Source: Chryseobacterium sp. SNU WT5
GTDB lineage: Bacteria; Bacteroidota; Bacteroidia; Flavobacteriales; Weeksellaceae
Reading direction: 5' to 3'
DNA: 64,000 bases
Assembly (NCBI RefSeq): GCF_007362475.1
Contig: NZ_CP041687.1
Span: 2,046,001 to 2,110,000 of the forward strand
Position 1 is the first letter of the stretch, and each line of letters begins with the position of its first letter. The position numbers and the translations under genes were made by a program. A model generated the notes under the pieces. It saw nothing but the letters and a program-made list of their open reading frames with translations. It had not been told where the DNA came from and searched no databases. Below, one piece after another: positions 44,599 through 53,786 of this stretch.

Positions 44599-46110
44599 AT
44601 GTTTAAAAATATCGCTGCTAATTTTTTTGGCAGATTTTGGAGTATTATTTCCAACTTTCTCTTTCTTCCTTTATATATTCACATCTTAGGATTTGAAAAC
44701 TATTCTATCATTAGTTTCACGCTAGTGATTGCTGGTTTTATGGCCTTTTTAGATTCAGGACTAACCTCTACATTATCACGGGAATTTGCAAAAAACACTT
44801 CAGTATCTGAGAAGATAAATACATTCATAACGCTGGAAACGATGTATTTGATCATTGTAACGACCGTTACGATAATCATTATTATTGCTGCTCCTGTTAT
44901 TGTAGAAAAGTGGATTAATTTAGAAACCAATCAAAATGTAACTTGGTTAATTCGCATCATTAGTTTTGATATTGGTTTTCAAATGTTATTACGGTTTTAT
45001 TTGGGAGGCTTACTAGGGCTTGAGAAACAGGTGAAAGCAAATGTAGTGCAGATATTATGGGGTATTTTCCGCAATGGTTTGGTGCTTATAGTGATCTTAT
45101 TCACACCTACTCTGGAAATGTTTTTTATGTGGCAGTCTGTTTGTACCGTTATTTTTGCTATAATTTATCGATTATTTCTCACAAAAGAATTGTACGGAAA
45201 GCCACTTTACAATTTTACCTTATGGATAGATAGAAAAGTTCTACAGACGATTGGGAAATTTGCAGGTGGTATGCTCCTTATTTCACTGGTTGCAGGAATC
45301 AATACGCAATTGGATAAAATGACCATAAGTAAACTCTTACCTTTAGAAGAGTTAGGATATTATACCCTGGCTGTTTCGCTGGCAACCGCAGTTGCGGTTT
45401 TAGTTAATCCCATTGCTACTGCACTATTGCCGAGGTTTACCTCTTTGTTTTCAATCGAAAAAAAGCAGGATATAATTGATCTTTTTAAAAGAGTAAATCT
45501 TTATACCATCATTATTATAACTTGTATCCTGGCAATTTTAGTTATATATCCTAAAACAATACTTTGGATTTGGACTGGTGAAAACTATGGAGAAAAAGTG
45601 TCTTCAATTTTGCAAATAATGGCTTTTGCGTATGCTTTTATTTCATTTTCTATTATTCCATATAATATTGCTATAGCCAATGGGTATACTAAACTAAATA
45701 ATATTTTGGGTATTTCCAGTGTTTTATTTACAATTCCAGGCTATTATTTTGCAACAAGATATTATGGAGTTTTAGGTGCAGCTGCCGTCTTCGCATTTGT
45801 GCAGTTTTCTACTACTTTTATTTATGTTTATTTAGTAAACAGGAAATTTCTTCAAATTCCCAATTTTGTTTTATATATAGTAAAAAATTTCATACTCCCT
45901 ATTTTTACTTCTATAGCTGTTGCTTATTTTTGTTCCATTATTTTTAATTCTTATCTTGGATACAATAAATATATATCTGGTCTCGTAATTATCTTAACTT
46001 CAATTCTTATTTGTTTGCTTAATTTTGTACTCTTTATTTCAAAAGCAGATAAAATTTCCCTATATCAAAAAATAGAACTAGCTTATGGTAAGCTTAGATC
46101 ATCAAATTGA
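44599..46110 (+). CDS. wzx: Wzx-type polysaccharide flippase
   Basis: 503-residue integral membrane protein with about 12-14 helices, MOP superfamily. It moves undecaprenyl-linked repeat units across the inner membrane. The start FKNIAANFFGRFWSIISNFLFLPLYI and TLVIAGFMAFLDSGLTSTLSREFA are typical of the polysaccharide-biosynthesis flippase group; KMTISKLLPLEELGYYTLAVSLA is conserved in the second half. It is the only flippase in the window, although there are three polymerase candidates. Confidence 0.87.
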   Translation: MFKNIAANFFGRFWSIISNFLFLPLYIHILGFENYSIISFTLVIAGFMAFLDSGLTSTLSREFAKNTSVSEKINTFITLETMYLIIVTTVTIIIIIAAPVIVEKWINLETNQNVTWLIRIISFDIGFQMLLRFYLGGLLGLEKQVKANVVQILWGIFRNGLVLIVILFTPTLEMFFMWQSVCTVIFAIIYRLFLTKELYGKPLYNFTLWIDRKVLQTIGKFAGGMLLISLVAGINTQLDKMTISKLLPLEELGYYTLAVSLATAVAVLVNPIATALLPRFTSLFSIEKKQDIIDLFKRVNLYTIIIITCILAILVIYPKTILWIWTGENYGEKVSSILQIMAFAYAFISFSIIPYNIAIANGYTKLNNILGISSVLFTIPGYYFATRYYGVLGAAAVFAFVQFSTTFIYVYLVNRKFLQIPNFVLYIVKNFILPIFTSIAVAYFCSIIFNSYLGYNKYISGLVIILTSILICLLNFVLFISKADKISLYQKIELAYGKLRSSN

Positions 46111-46114
46111 AAAT

Positions 46115-47305
46115 ATGACTGAAAAACTTTTAAGTATTGTCGTTCCTACCAAAAATAGATATTTCTATCTCAAGTATTTGGTAACCTATTTTAACCAGAT
46201 CAAGGATTTGGGAATCGAACTAATTATACAGGACAATAGTGATGAATTAGAGGATCAACCTGATTTTAAAAATTTTTTAGAAAACCTTGATGATCCCAGG
46301 ATTATTTATTCTTTTATAGAAGAAGGACTTTCCGTAATAGACAATTCAGATGAAGCACTACTAAAAGCGTCAGGCGAATATGTTACTTTTATTGGAGATG
46401 ATGACATTTTTAGTCATCATCTAATTTCTTTTTTAAAAGAAGCGAAGGCTAAAAATATTTCCGCCATTCTTCCAGAGAAATCTTCTTACAGTTGGCCAGA
46501 TATTACGTCCAGGTTTTATGGCAATAAACTTTCCGGTAAATTTACCCAAACTAAGATTTCAGGAGAAAAAAAAATTATTTCAACTTCTGAAGAATTAGAT
46601 AAGGTTTTAGAACTTGGGGGAACGGAAATTTTAGAATTACCAAGAGTGTATCACGGTATTGTAAAGCGCTCGATCTTGCAACAAATTTATGAAGATACAG
46701 GTAGTTATTTTCCTGGGCCAAGTCCAGACATGGCAAATGCGGTAGCAATTTGTAATTATCTGGATAAGCTATTAGTCATAGATATTCCGCTGGTTATATC
46801 TGGTCATTCTAAAAAAAGTGGAGGGGGTTTAGGAGTAAGCGGAAAACATTTGGGAGAGATTTCTGACTTTAAACATTTACCGAAGGAGACTGCAGGAAAT
46901 TGGACGAAAGAAGTCCCTATGTACTGGTCTGGATATACCATCTATGCCGAATCGGCAATTCAAGCCTTAAAAAGATTAAACCTTGCGGACAAATTACTGA
47001 AGTTAAATTATAATTTTCTGTATGCCACTTGTCTAGTGTTTGATACCCATTACAAAGAAAGAATTATCAAAACAATTAACAGTTCGGTTGAAAAGAAAAT
47101 TGGCGTTTCGAAAATTAAAATTAATTTTCTGTATATTAAAGTTTGGTTAAAAAGAATTTCTTACCATTTGAAAAGTAATATGAGATACATTTTTAAGGAT
47201 GGCACAAATGGTAGTGTTTTCGAAAAAGGAGATATCTACGATGTAGCAATCCTAAATGATCAAATGATTGAGAATTATCTTAATTCAAATATGACATTTT
47301 TGTAA
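46115..47305 (+). CDS. Glycosyltransferase family 2
   Basis: 396 residues from the ATG at 46115, four bases after the flippase stop. An earlier ATG at 46085 lies inside the flippase gene and is less likely. LLSIVVPTKNRYFYLKYLVT, ELIIQDNSDE and FIGDDDIFSHH (DxD) fit a GT-A enzyme; the C-terminal half, with PSPDMANAVAICNYL, is longer than in simple GT2 proteins. This resembles GT2 members in O-antigen clusters. Donor unknown. Confidence 0.85.
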   Translation: MTEKLLSIVVPTKNRYFYLKYLVTYFNQIKDLGIELIIQDNSDELEDQPDFKNFLENLDDPRIIYSFIEEGLSVIDNSDEALLKASGEYVTFIGDDDIFSHHLISFLKEAKAKNISAILPEKSSYSWPDITSRFYGNKLSGKFTQTKISGEKKIISTSEELDKVLELGGTEILELPRVYHGIVKRSILQQIYEDTGSYFPGPSPDMANAVAICNYLDKLLVIDIPLVISGHSKKSGGGLGVSGKHLGEISDFKHLPKETAGNWTKEVPMYWSGYTIYAESAIQALKRLNLADKLLKLNYNFLYATCLVFDTHYKERIIKTINSSVEKKIGVSKIKINFLYIKVWLKRISYHLKSNMRYIFKDGTNGSVFEKGDIYDVAILNDQMIENYLNSNMTFL

Positions 47306-47331
47306 CATTTTATTTTTTAAAACTATTTGTA

Positions 47332-48549
47332 GTGAATATTACTAAAATCAATGTCTATCTTAGTACTTTGAGTTTTGTGCTCTGTATTATTGGATATTCA
47401 CTTGCAACCACCTTTTTTCTACCAAGCTCTTCCGACCTGGAAAGTGTTTCGCAATCAGTAACTATTCCATATCGAGCATTTGCTCTGTGTGTAATGTTAT
47501 TGGTAGTATCCTTAAATATTAAGAGAAGTGTATTTCCGATTTCCTTACCATTATTAGTATTAATATTATATTGGTTCTTTCTAATCATCAGAATTTTTTC
47601 AGATATTTATATGCGTACTGATTATTTTTTAACAGATACCTCTCAACTTTGGTTATATATTTTTGGTATTTGTCTAGCAGGGTTATACAGCACAATTAAA
47701 AGTTTTGATCATATTAATACCGAAAAAGCATTTTATTTTGTTTGGGCGGGGGTAATTCTGATGTTAACGCTTACCTTATTTTCGAATCAGGCTTTGTTAA
47801 CCAATACCAACAATGAATATAGGGTAGATGCGAATGTCGCGTTGAATACAATATCTTATGGGAACTATGGTGTTCTAGGTCTGCTACTATCCATCTATAT
47901 TCTAATCAATAAAAAGGTAAATAAATTCTGGAAAATATTTGCAATACTTTCTATCATATTATGCGTTTACAGTGTTTTGCGCTCTGGTAGTAGAGGGCCT
48001 ATCTTAGCATTTTTGCTCGTTGTTTTATTTTGGTTTTTCTCTAAAGGTAAAAACTTAAAAACAGGTTTAGTAATTTTGGCACTTTCTTTTTCGGTACTGT
48101 ATCTGTTACAGGATTTTATTTTATCGTTAATGGGGGAAATTTCACCTGTTATCGAAGTTCGGTTGAGAGAATCATTAGAAGGTGGAGTGGATGATGGAAG
48201 GTCACGACTGTATGATGATGCTATTAATATTTTCCTGAATCATCCTTTATTTGGTCATCAATTCGCTATATTTGATGGACAAGGTGGATATGCATATGCA
48301 CATAATTTAATTTTAGATTCAGCGATGGCTTTAGGAGTTTTAGGAGCTCTAGCAATGATTTATATAATTTTTTCGGCACTAAAAGTATGCTATAAAAACA
48401 TACATTACAATAAGAAGTATTATTGGGTAAGTTTAATTTTGCTTCAACAAATCACCATACTAATGGTTTCTGGTACATTTTATCAAGACCAATTATTATC
48501 TGTGCTATTAGTTTTTCACTTTATGGCCGATAAAAAAACAAAAATTTAA
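47332..48549 (+). CDS. Wzy-type O-antigen polymerase or ligase
   Basis: 405-residue membrane protein with about 11 helices. The Wzy_C/O-antigen ligase-like motif SGSRGPILAFLLVVLFWFF lies near residue 215, followed by the large periplasmic loop with NHPLFGHQF. The start codon is GTG. Sequence cannot separate Wzy polymerase from WaaL ligase or a protein O-ligase; the cluster context favours polymerase. The next gene starts directly after the stop. Confidence 0.8.
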   Translation: MNITKINVYLSTLSFVLCIIGYSLATTFFLPSSSDLESVSQSVTIPYRAFALCVMLLVVSLNIKRSVFPISLPLLVLILYWFFLIIRIFSDIYMRTDYFLTDTSQLWLYIFGICLAGLYSTIKSFDHINTEKAFYFVWAGVILMLTLTLFSNQALLTNTNNEYRVDANVALNTISYGNYGVLGLLLSIYILINKKVNKFWKIFAILSIILCVYSVLRSGSRGPILAFLLVVLFWFFSKGKNLKTGLVILALSFSVLYLLQDFILSLMGEISPVIEVRLRESLEGGVDDGRSRLYDDAINIFLNHPLFGHQFAIFDGQGGYAYAHNLILDSAMALGVLGALAMIYIIFSALKVCYKNIHYNKKYYWVSLILLQQITILMVSGTFYQDQLLSVLLVFHFMADKKTKI

Positions 48550-49677
48550 ATGAAAGTAGCAATAATCACTAATATTGTAACAGTATACAGAGAGGGGTTT
48601 TATGATAGATTATTCAGTAATAAAGATTTTGTTGTAACGGTTTATTGCAATGACCATATTAAAGGGACTAATCTTAAGTCTATTCATGAAAAATATGGAG
48701 ATCGAGTTAAAATAGTTCCTCATATAGGATTGAAGAATGAGAAAATTGGATTTCAATTTTTGCCTATAACAGAAATAATTCGATCACATGATGTTATATT
48801 TCTAGACGGTAATCCTCGAACATTATCTAATTTATTGATTGGCTTTATAGCACTTTTTTTACGAAATACTAAAGTAGTTATGTGGACTATGGCACACTCA
48901 TATGGCGCAAATAAAATCACGGAAAACTTACGATTAAAATGGACTTCCATTTATAAAAATATTTTTGTTTATACTGATAAAGAAGTGGCGACCTTAAGGA
49001 ACAGAGGTTTCAAGAAACAGAATATTATCGGAATGAACAATGGACTGGATCAACGTAAAATTGATGGACAAATCGCAATTTGGACTGGTAGTAGCATTGA
49101 TAATTGGAAGAAAGACAGACATTTGGAAAGCAATTTTATTCTTCTTTCGGTTGCAAGATTAGTACCCAAAAATAAATTTCAATTAATGATAAAGGCCCTT
49201 CCGTTATTAGTGCAAAGTATTCCTGAAGTTAAATGGATCATTATAGGAGATGGTGAGGAGAAAATTTCTTTAATAGAACTTGCAAAAAAATTAGACGTAG
49301 CAAAATATATCATATTTGCAGGATCTATATTTGAAGAGGAAGAATTGGCCCCTTATTTTTTATCATCTAAAATTTTTATTCACCCTTCATCAGTAGGTCT
49401 TAGTATCATGCACGCATTTGGGTATGGTTTGCCAATCATAGTAGATGGTGTTGAGGGTATGCATGGACCAGAATATGGAGCTTTCAGAAATAATGAGACG
49501 GGAAAAAATTACGATCGTAACGATTCTGAAGATCTTGCAAATAAAATTATTGAGATTGCAAAACAACCTCTTCTACTTGAAGAAATGAAAAAAAATGTTG
49601 TTAAAATTGCGAGAGAGAAATATAATATAGATATAATGGTGAACAGATTTATTGAAATGATAAAAGTCGCTAATTGA
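48550..49677 (+). CDS. Glycosyltransferase family 4, divergent donor motif
   Basis: 375 residues, GT-B. KVAIITNIVTVYREGFYDRLF and the donor-side VARLVPKNKFQLMIKAL with IIGDGEE fit GT4. The usual E-x7-E is absent: the segment reads HPSSVGLSIMHAFGYGLPII, with Val-Gly and His at the two Glu positions. I recall a GT4 subgroup with VGL...HAF at this site, so it is probably a real variant and active. It directly follows the Wzy-type gene. Confidence 0.85.
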   Translation: MKVAIITNIVTVYREGFYDRLFSNKDFVVTVYCNDHIKGTNLKSIHEKYGDRVKIVPHIGLKNEKIGFQFLPITEIIRSHDVIFLDGNPRTLSNLLIGFIALFLRNTKVVMWTMAHSYGANKITENLRLKWTSIYKNIFVYTDKEVATLRNRGFKKQNIIGMNNGLDQRKIDGQIAIWTGSSIDNWKKDRHLESNFILLSVARLVPKNKFQLMIKALPLLVQSIPEVKWIIIGDGEEKISLIELAKKLDVAKYIIFAGSIFEEEELAPYFLSSKIFIHPSSVGLSIMHAFGYGLPIIVDGVEGMHGPEYGAFRNNETGKNYDRNDSEDLANKIIEIAKQPLLLEEMKKNVVKIAREKYNIDIMVNRFIEMIKVAN

Positions 49678-49700
49678 TAATTTTAGTAGAGGCTAAATGA

Positions 49701-50924
49701 ATGAAAGTAGTACAAATAAGCATAGAAGTTAACTCTGGTTCTGTGGGTAGAATCGCAGAACAAATTGGAGAAAAAATTATTGAAAATGGCGGAGAGAGTT
49801 ACATAACATTCGCTAGGAATAATTTACCAAGTAAATCAAAAGTTATTCAAATAGGTTCTATGGTGGATGTTTATTATCATGTTCTTAAAACAAGGATATT
49901 TGATAATCACGCACTCGAATCAAAGTCGGCTACTAAAAAATTAATTAAGCAAATTGAAGAAATTAATCCTGATATTATTCATTTGCATCATTTACATGGT
50001 TATTTTATCAATATCAAAATTCTTTTTGATTTTTTAAAAAAAATTAACAAACCTGTTGTTTGGACTTTCCATGATTGTTGGTCTTTTACAGGTCATTGTG
50101 CACATTATGAGTATGTAGCATGTAATAAGTGGGAGACAGAGTGTTTTAAATGTCCCCAAAAAAATCAATATCCTAAAAGTCTATTAATAGATCGTTCAAG
50201 AAAAAATTTCCAACAAAAAAATAAGATTTTTAACTCTCTAGAGAATATGACTGTAGTTCCAGTATCTAATTGGTTAGAAGGGGAAGTGAAAAAATCATTC
50301 TTAAAAGATCATAATATTTGCACTATACAAAATGGTATTGATTTAAAGTCCTTTGTTCCTCTTCCAACAAGAGAAAAAATAGTTAAAAAATATAACCTTA
50401 AAAATCAGAAAATTATATTAGGAGTTGCAAGTACTTGGGACGAGAGAAAAGGTTTGGATTATTTTATTCAATTATCTGAAAAATTAAATAAGGATGAATT
50501 CCAAATAATATTAGTAGGTTTAAGTGGTCAACAAATAAAAAAATTACCAAAAATTATTGTTGGTATTATGAGAACTGAATCCGTAAAGGAGTTGGCAGAA
50601 CTTTATTCTGCGGCCGATGTTTTTGTAAACCCCACATTAGAAGATACTTTTCCAACAACTAATTTAGAGGCATTAGCATGTGGAACTCCTGTAGTAACAT
50701 TCAATACAGGTGGTTCGCCAGAAGCTCTTAGCAAGGAGACGGGATTAATAGTTGAGAAGGGAAACACAGATGAATTAATTGTAGCTATTAAAAAAATTAC
50801 AACTAAGAACAAAAGTGAATATATGATGAATTGTAGAAAAAGAGTTGAAAAGTATTTTAATAAAGACATCCAATTTATGGAATACCTAAAGCTTTATGCC
50901 CAATTGTTAAGTAATAAAAACTAA
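49701..50924 (+). CDS. Glycosyltransferase family 4 (WcaC-like)
   Basis: 407 residues, GT-B. The N-terminal part has the long loop NKPVVWTFHDCWSFTGHCAHY with CNKWETECFKCPQ, a four-or-more-cysteine segment characteristic of the WcaC-like group, followed by the donor domain with NPTLEDTFPTTNLEALACGTPVV (E-x7-E) and TGGSPEAL. The cysteines may bind zinc or be structural. Starts 23 bases after the previous gene. Confidence 0.88.
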   Translation: MKVVQISIEVNSGSVGRIAEQIGEKIIENGGESYITFARNNLPSKSKVIQIGSMVDVYYHVLKTRIFDNHALESKSATKKLIKQIEEINPDIIHLHHLHGYFINIKILFDFLKKINKPVVWTFHDCWSFTGHCAHYEYVACNKWETECFKCPQKNQYPKSLLIDRSRKNFQQKNKIFNSLENMTVVPVSNWLEGEVKKSFLKDHNICTIQNGIDLKSFVPLPTREKIVKKYNLKNQKIILGVASTWDERKGLDYFIQLSEKLNKDEFQIILVGLSGQQIKKLPKIIVGIMRTESVKELAELYSAADVFVNPTLEDTFPTTNLEALACGTPVVTFNTGGSPEALSKETGLIVEKGNTDELIVAIKKITTKNKSEYMMNCRKRVEKYFNKDIQFMEYLKLYAQLLSNKN

Positions 50925-50929
50925 CTCCT

Positions 50930-51913
50930 ATGAATTTGGTATCAAAGAGTCTAATTTTTGTTTTGCTTTCACTTTTTAGTTGTAAAACAAATCCGATTGA
51001 AAAGAAGGGAAACAATTTAGTTGAAGATTCACAATATTCGAAAAAAATTGTACCGCGAGAAATGAAGCTGTTGTATTATCTGGGTTCTACTGAAAAGCAA
51101 TTCAAATCATTGCAGGTCGCTAATCCGAATGTAGTAGAAGTGAAGTATTTAGACGAGAACATGTTAATTAATCCTAAAAACAAAAAGGTTGACCATGTAA
51201 AGTTGAAAGCAGCTGTTGAGCTGTATTATCCGCAAAAGGATCAACAGGGGTACTGTTATTTGAATGTGGAAGATCCATACCTGGGCATGATTCTAAACCA
51301 CGACGAAGGAACTGCGGAATTTAAAAAGGGCTTAAATCTTTTCCTGGATATTATTAGAACGCTTAAAAAAATGAGACCGAATGTGAAATTTGGTTTTTAT
51401 GCGATCCCGTTTTCCACTTATTGGGAAACTAAAACTGGTTTTTTTAATAAGAATGATAAAATTGAGCTATTACTTCGAGAAGTAGATGTTTTTTTTCCCT
51501 CATTTTATATGTTTTATGATGATGGCGTAGTAGGGTTTTTAAAAAACAAGGAATATCTGGAATCTAATACGCAAAATGCCATAAAGCTTAGTATGAAGTA
51601 TCATAAGCCTGTTTACCCATTTGTAATGCACCGCTATCATCCAAGTAACAAAAAATTAGGGTGGAAGCTTCTATCGGATAAGGAATGGACCAATTATATT
51701 ACGACAGTGGTTGCATATCGATATGAAGATAACCAGATTAATGGAATAACTTGGTGGGGCCCTGATTCCTATTTTTACGGACTTGGGACATTGGAGGCCT
51801 TTAAAAAAGAATTTAAAGGACCTACGAAGTCGTACCAGTTAAATAATGATCAGCAATTAACCAATAAAGCAACAGAAGTTTTGAAAATTTTCAGAGAATA
51901 TAATCAACACTGA
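50930..51913 (+). CDS. Putative TIM-barrel (glycoside hydrolase-like) lipoprotein
   Basis: 327-residue precursor with a lipoprotein signal cleaved before C18 (LLSLFSCKTN). The mature part shows barrel-like strand ends: GYCYLNVEDPYLG, FGFYAIPFSTYW, VFFPSFYMFYDDG, YPFVMHRYHPSNK and NGITWWGPDSYFYG. The order of these segments recalls hyaluronidase-like (GH56) and related barrels, with E or D in NVEDP as candidate catalytic residues; this is by analogy only. It lies five bases after a glycosyltransferase gene, so it may trim or modify the exported polysaccharide at the outer membrane. Confidence 0.58.
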   Translation: MNLVSKSLIFVLLSLFSCKTNPIEKKGNNLVEDSQYSKKIVPREMKLLYYLGSTEKQFKSLQVANPNVVEVKYLDENMLINPKNKKVDHVKLKAAVELYYPQKDQQGYCYLNVEDPYLGMILNHDEGTAEFKKGLNLFLDIIRTLKKMRPNVKFGFYAIPFSTYWETKTGFFNKNDKIELLLREVDVFFPSFYMFYDDGVVGFLKNKEYLESNTQNAIKLSMKYHKPVYPFVMHRYHPSNKKLGWKLLSDKEWTNYITTVVAYRYEDNQINGITWWGPDSYFYGLGTLEAFKKEFKGPTKSYQLNNDQQLTNKATEVLKIFREYNQH

Positions 51914-51943
51914 CACTTCCTAACTTGTTAAGTGCTTTTTTTT
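51914..51943 (+). terminator. Probable terminator
   Basis: CACTTCCTAAC, two bases, GTTAAGTG, then a C and eight T. The stem has a three-base bulge. It follows the lipoprotein stop at once and precedes a -7 element at 51956, so the transcript is probably divided here. Confidence 0.55.
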
Positions 51944-51955
51944 ATTAAAATTGAC

Positions 51956-51963
51956 TAATTTTG
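51956..51963 (+). promoter_or_regulatory. Candidate -7 element for the amidotransferase set
   Basis: TAATTTTG matches TAnnTTTG and lies 61 bases before the ATG at 52025. The -33 region falls in the terminator T-run and has no TTG at the right spacing. Confidence 0.45.
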
Positions 51964-52024
51964 CAGCACAATTTTTTCTGTAAAAAATATATATTAAAGC
52001 TCCTTTTAACTCTTTACCATATTC

Positions 52025-53167
52025 ATGCAAAATCCACACTATCAAATCTGTACTAAGACCATCATGGATACCACAGATCCTAATATCGTGTTCAACGAAA
52101 AAGGAGAAAGTGATTACTACACCAACTACAAAGAAAACATAGAGCCCAATTGGCATCCTGACGAACGGGGCTATGAGGAGTTAATGAAAATTGCTGATAA
52201 GATAAAAAAAACCAGTAAGAACAAGGACTTTGATTGTATCATTGGTCTTTCTGGCGGATTAGATAGTTCTTATGCTGCTTATATCGCCAAAGAAGTAATG
52301 GGAATTCGACCTCTCATTTTCCATGTTGATGCTGGTTGGAATACGGATAAAGCTGTAGGTAATATAGAAAAATTAATAAATGGTTTAGATTTAGACCTAT
52401 ACACAGAAGTGATCAATTGGGAAGAAATGAAAGATTTGCAAACCTCTTTCTTAAAATCTCAAATAGCAGATCAGGATTTACCACAAGATTATGCCTTCTT
52501 TTCTGGCTTGTATAAATTTGCCAGAAAACACAAAATAAATTATGTCTTAACAGGAGGTAATTTCTCCACAGAATGTTGCCGAGAACCCGAAGAGTGGGGA
52601 GGGTTCCCAGGAATAGATACTACTTTGGTAAAAGATATTCATAATAAATTTGGAAAAAAACCGCTAAAAACCTTTCCTTTAGTTGATATCCTATCGTACA
52701 AAATACTTTACAAATATGTCTATGGGATGGAAGTGTTCAAACCATTAAATCTTGTTCCGTATATTAAGAAAGACGCAGAAAAATTATTAATGGATAAATT
52801 TGGTTGGGAGCCTTTTCAGCATAAGCACCATGAATCCAGATTTACCCGATTCTATGAAGACTACTGGTTGCCAAGAAAATTTGGTTATCAAAAAAGAAAA
52901 GCTCATTTCTCTAGTTTAATTTTAACCGGACAGATGACCAGAGAAGAAGCTCTGGAAAGAGTTTCAAAACCTGAGCTGTCTGAGGAGTTTCTGCAAAAGG
53001 AATTTGAATATGTGGCTCACAAACTAGAAATGACTACAGATGAATTGCAGCAAATATTTGAAGGTGAAAATAAGACCTACAAAGACTATAAAAATAAAAT
53101 GGGACTCATTAAAATGGGTGCTCAGGTCATGCAGAAACTTGGCCTAGAAAAAAGACTTTTTAGATAA
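52025..53167 (+). CDS. N-acetyl sugar amidotransferase (WbpG/PseA/LfnA type)
   Basis: 380 residues. ATP-pyrophosphatase P-loop IIGLSGGLDSSYAAY at about 73-87, followed by HVDAGWNTDKAVGN and TGGNFSTECCREPEEW. These enzymes use ammonia from a HisH/HisF-like pair to turn an N-acetyl group on a sugar into an acetamidino group. The N-terminal zinc site usual in the family (C-x2-C and C-x2-C) is reduced to one cysteine: QICTKTIMD and GESDYYTN. Next to L-FucNAc genes, the predicted product is L-FucNAm-like, as with LfnA of Pseudomonas aeruginosa. HisH- and HisF-like genes follow with gaps of 1 and 3 bases. Confidence 0.9.
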   Translation: MQNPHYQICTKTIMDTTDPNIVFNEKGESDYYTNYKENIEPNWHPDERGYEELMKIADKIKKTSKNKDFDCIIGLSGGLDSSYAAYIAKEVMGIRPLIFHVDAGWNTDKAVGNIEKLINGLDLDLYTEVINWEEMKDLQTSFLKSQIADQDLPQDYAFFSGLYKFARKHKINYVLTGGNFSTECCREPEEWGGFPGIDTTLVKDIHNKFGKKPLKTFPLVDILSYKILYKYVYGMEVFKPLNLVPYIKKDAEKLLMDKFGWEPFQHKHHESRFTRFYEDYWLPRKFGYQKRKAHFSSLILTGQMTREEALERVSKPELSEEFLQKEFEYVAHKLEMTTDELQQIFEGENKTYKDYKNKMGLIKMGAQVMQKLGLEKRLFR

Positions 53168-53168
53168 T

Positions 53169-53783
53169 ATGATCACAATTATAGATTATGGTGTAGGAAA
53201 TATAAATGCTTTTGTAAATGTTTATAAAAGAGTGGACGTTCCTGTAAGAATCGCCAAAACTTCTGCTGATTTAGAAGGTTCAGAAAAATTGATTCTTCCT
53301 GGGGTGGGGCATTTCGATTATGCAATGTCCAAATTGAATAATTCCGGAATGAGGGAAACGTTAGATGATTTAGTTCTTGAGCAAAAAGTTCCGGTAATTG
53401 GAATATGTGTAGGCATGCAAATGATGGCTAACTATAGTGATGAAGGAAACGTGGAGGGCTTAAAATGGATTGATGCATCCGTGAAAAAGTTCGACGAGTC
53501 CAAAATACATCAGGCAACCAGACTTCCGCATATGGGTTGGAATGATGTAAAACCTGTAAAAGATGTAGCCCTTTTTCAAGGATTAGAGAGAGATGCAATT
53601 TTCTACTTTTTACACAGCTATTATTTTGAATGCAATAATTCTGATGATGTAATGGCAATTTCAGACTACGGAATTGAATTTGCTTCGGCAGCACATCACG
53701 AAAATAAATATGGAATTCAGTTCCATCCAGAAAAAAGTCATCATTATGGCGAAATTTTACTCCATAATTTTGCAAAACTATAA
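53169..53783 (+). CDS. hisH: HisH-like glutamine amidotransferase
   Basis: 204-residue class I glutaminase. Catalytic triad: C80 in GICVGMQMM, H186 and E188 in QFHPEKSHHYG. ILPGVGHFDYAM is typical of HisH. It releases ammonia from glutamine and passes it through the HisF-like partner. Because it lies in a sugar cluster with WbpG-like and HisF-like genes and no other his genes, it is the dedicated sugar-amidation copy and not the histidine pathway enzyme. Confidence 0.92.
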   Translation: MITIIDYGVGNINAFVNVYKRVDVPVRIAKTSADLEGSEKLILPGVGHFDYAMSKLNNSGMRETLDDLVLEQKVPVIGICVGMQMMANYSDEGNVEGLKWIDASVKKFDESKIHQATRLPHMGWNDVKPVKDVALFQGLERDAIFYFLHSYYFECNNSDDVMAISDYGIEFASAAHHENKYGIQFHPEKSHHYGEILLHNFAKL

Positions 53784-53786
53784 GAG

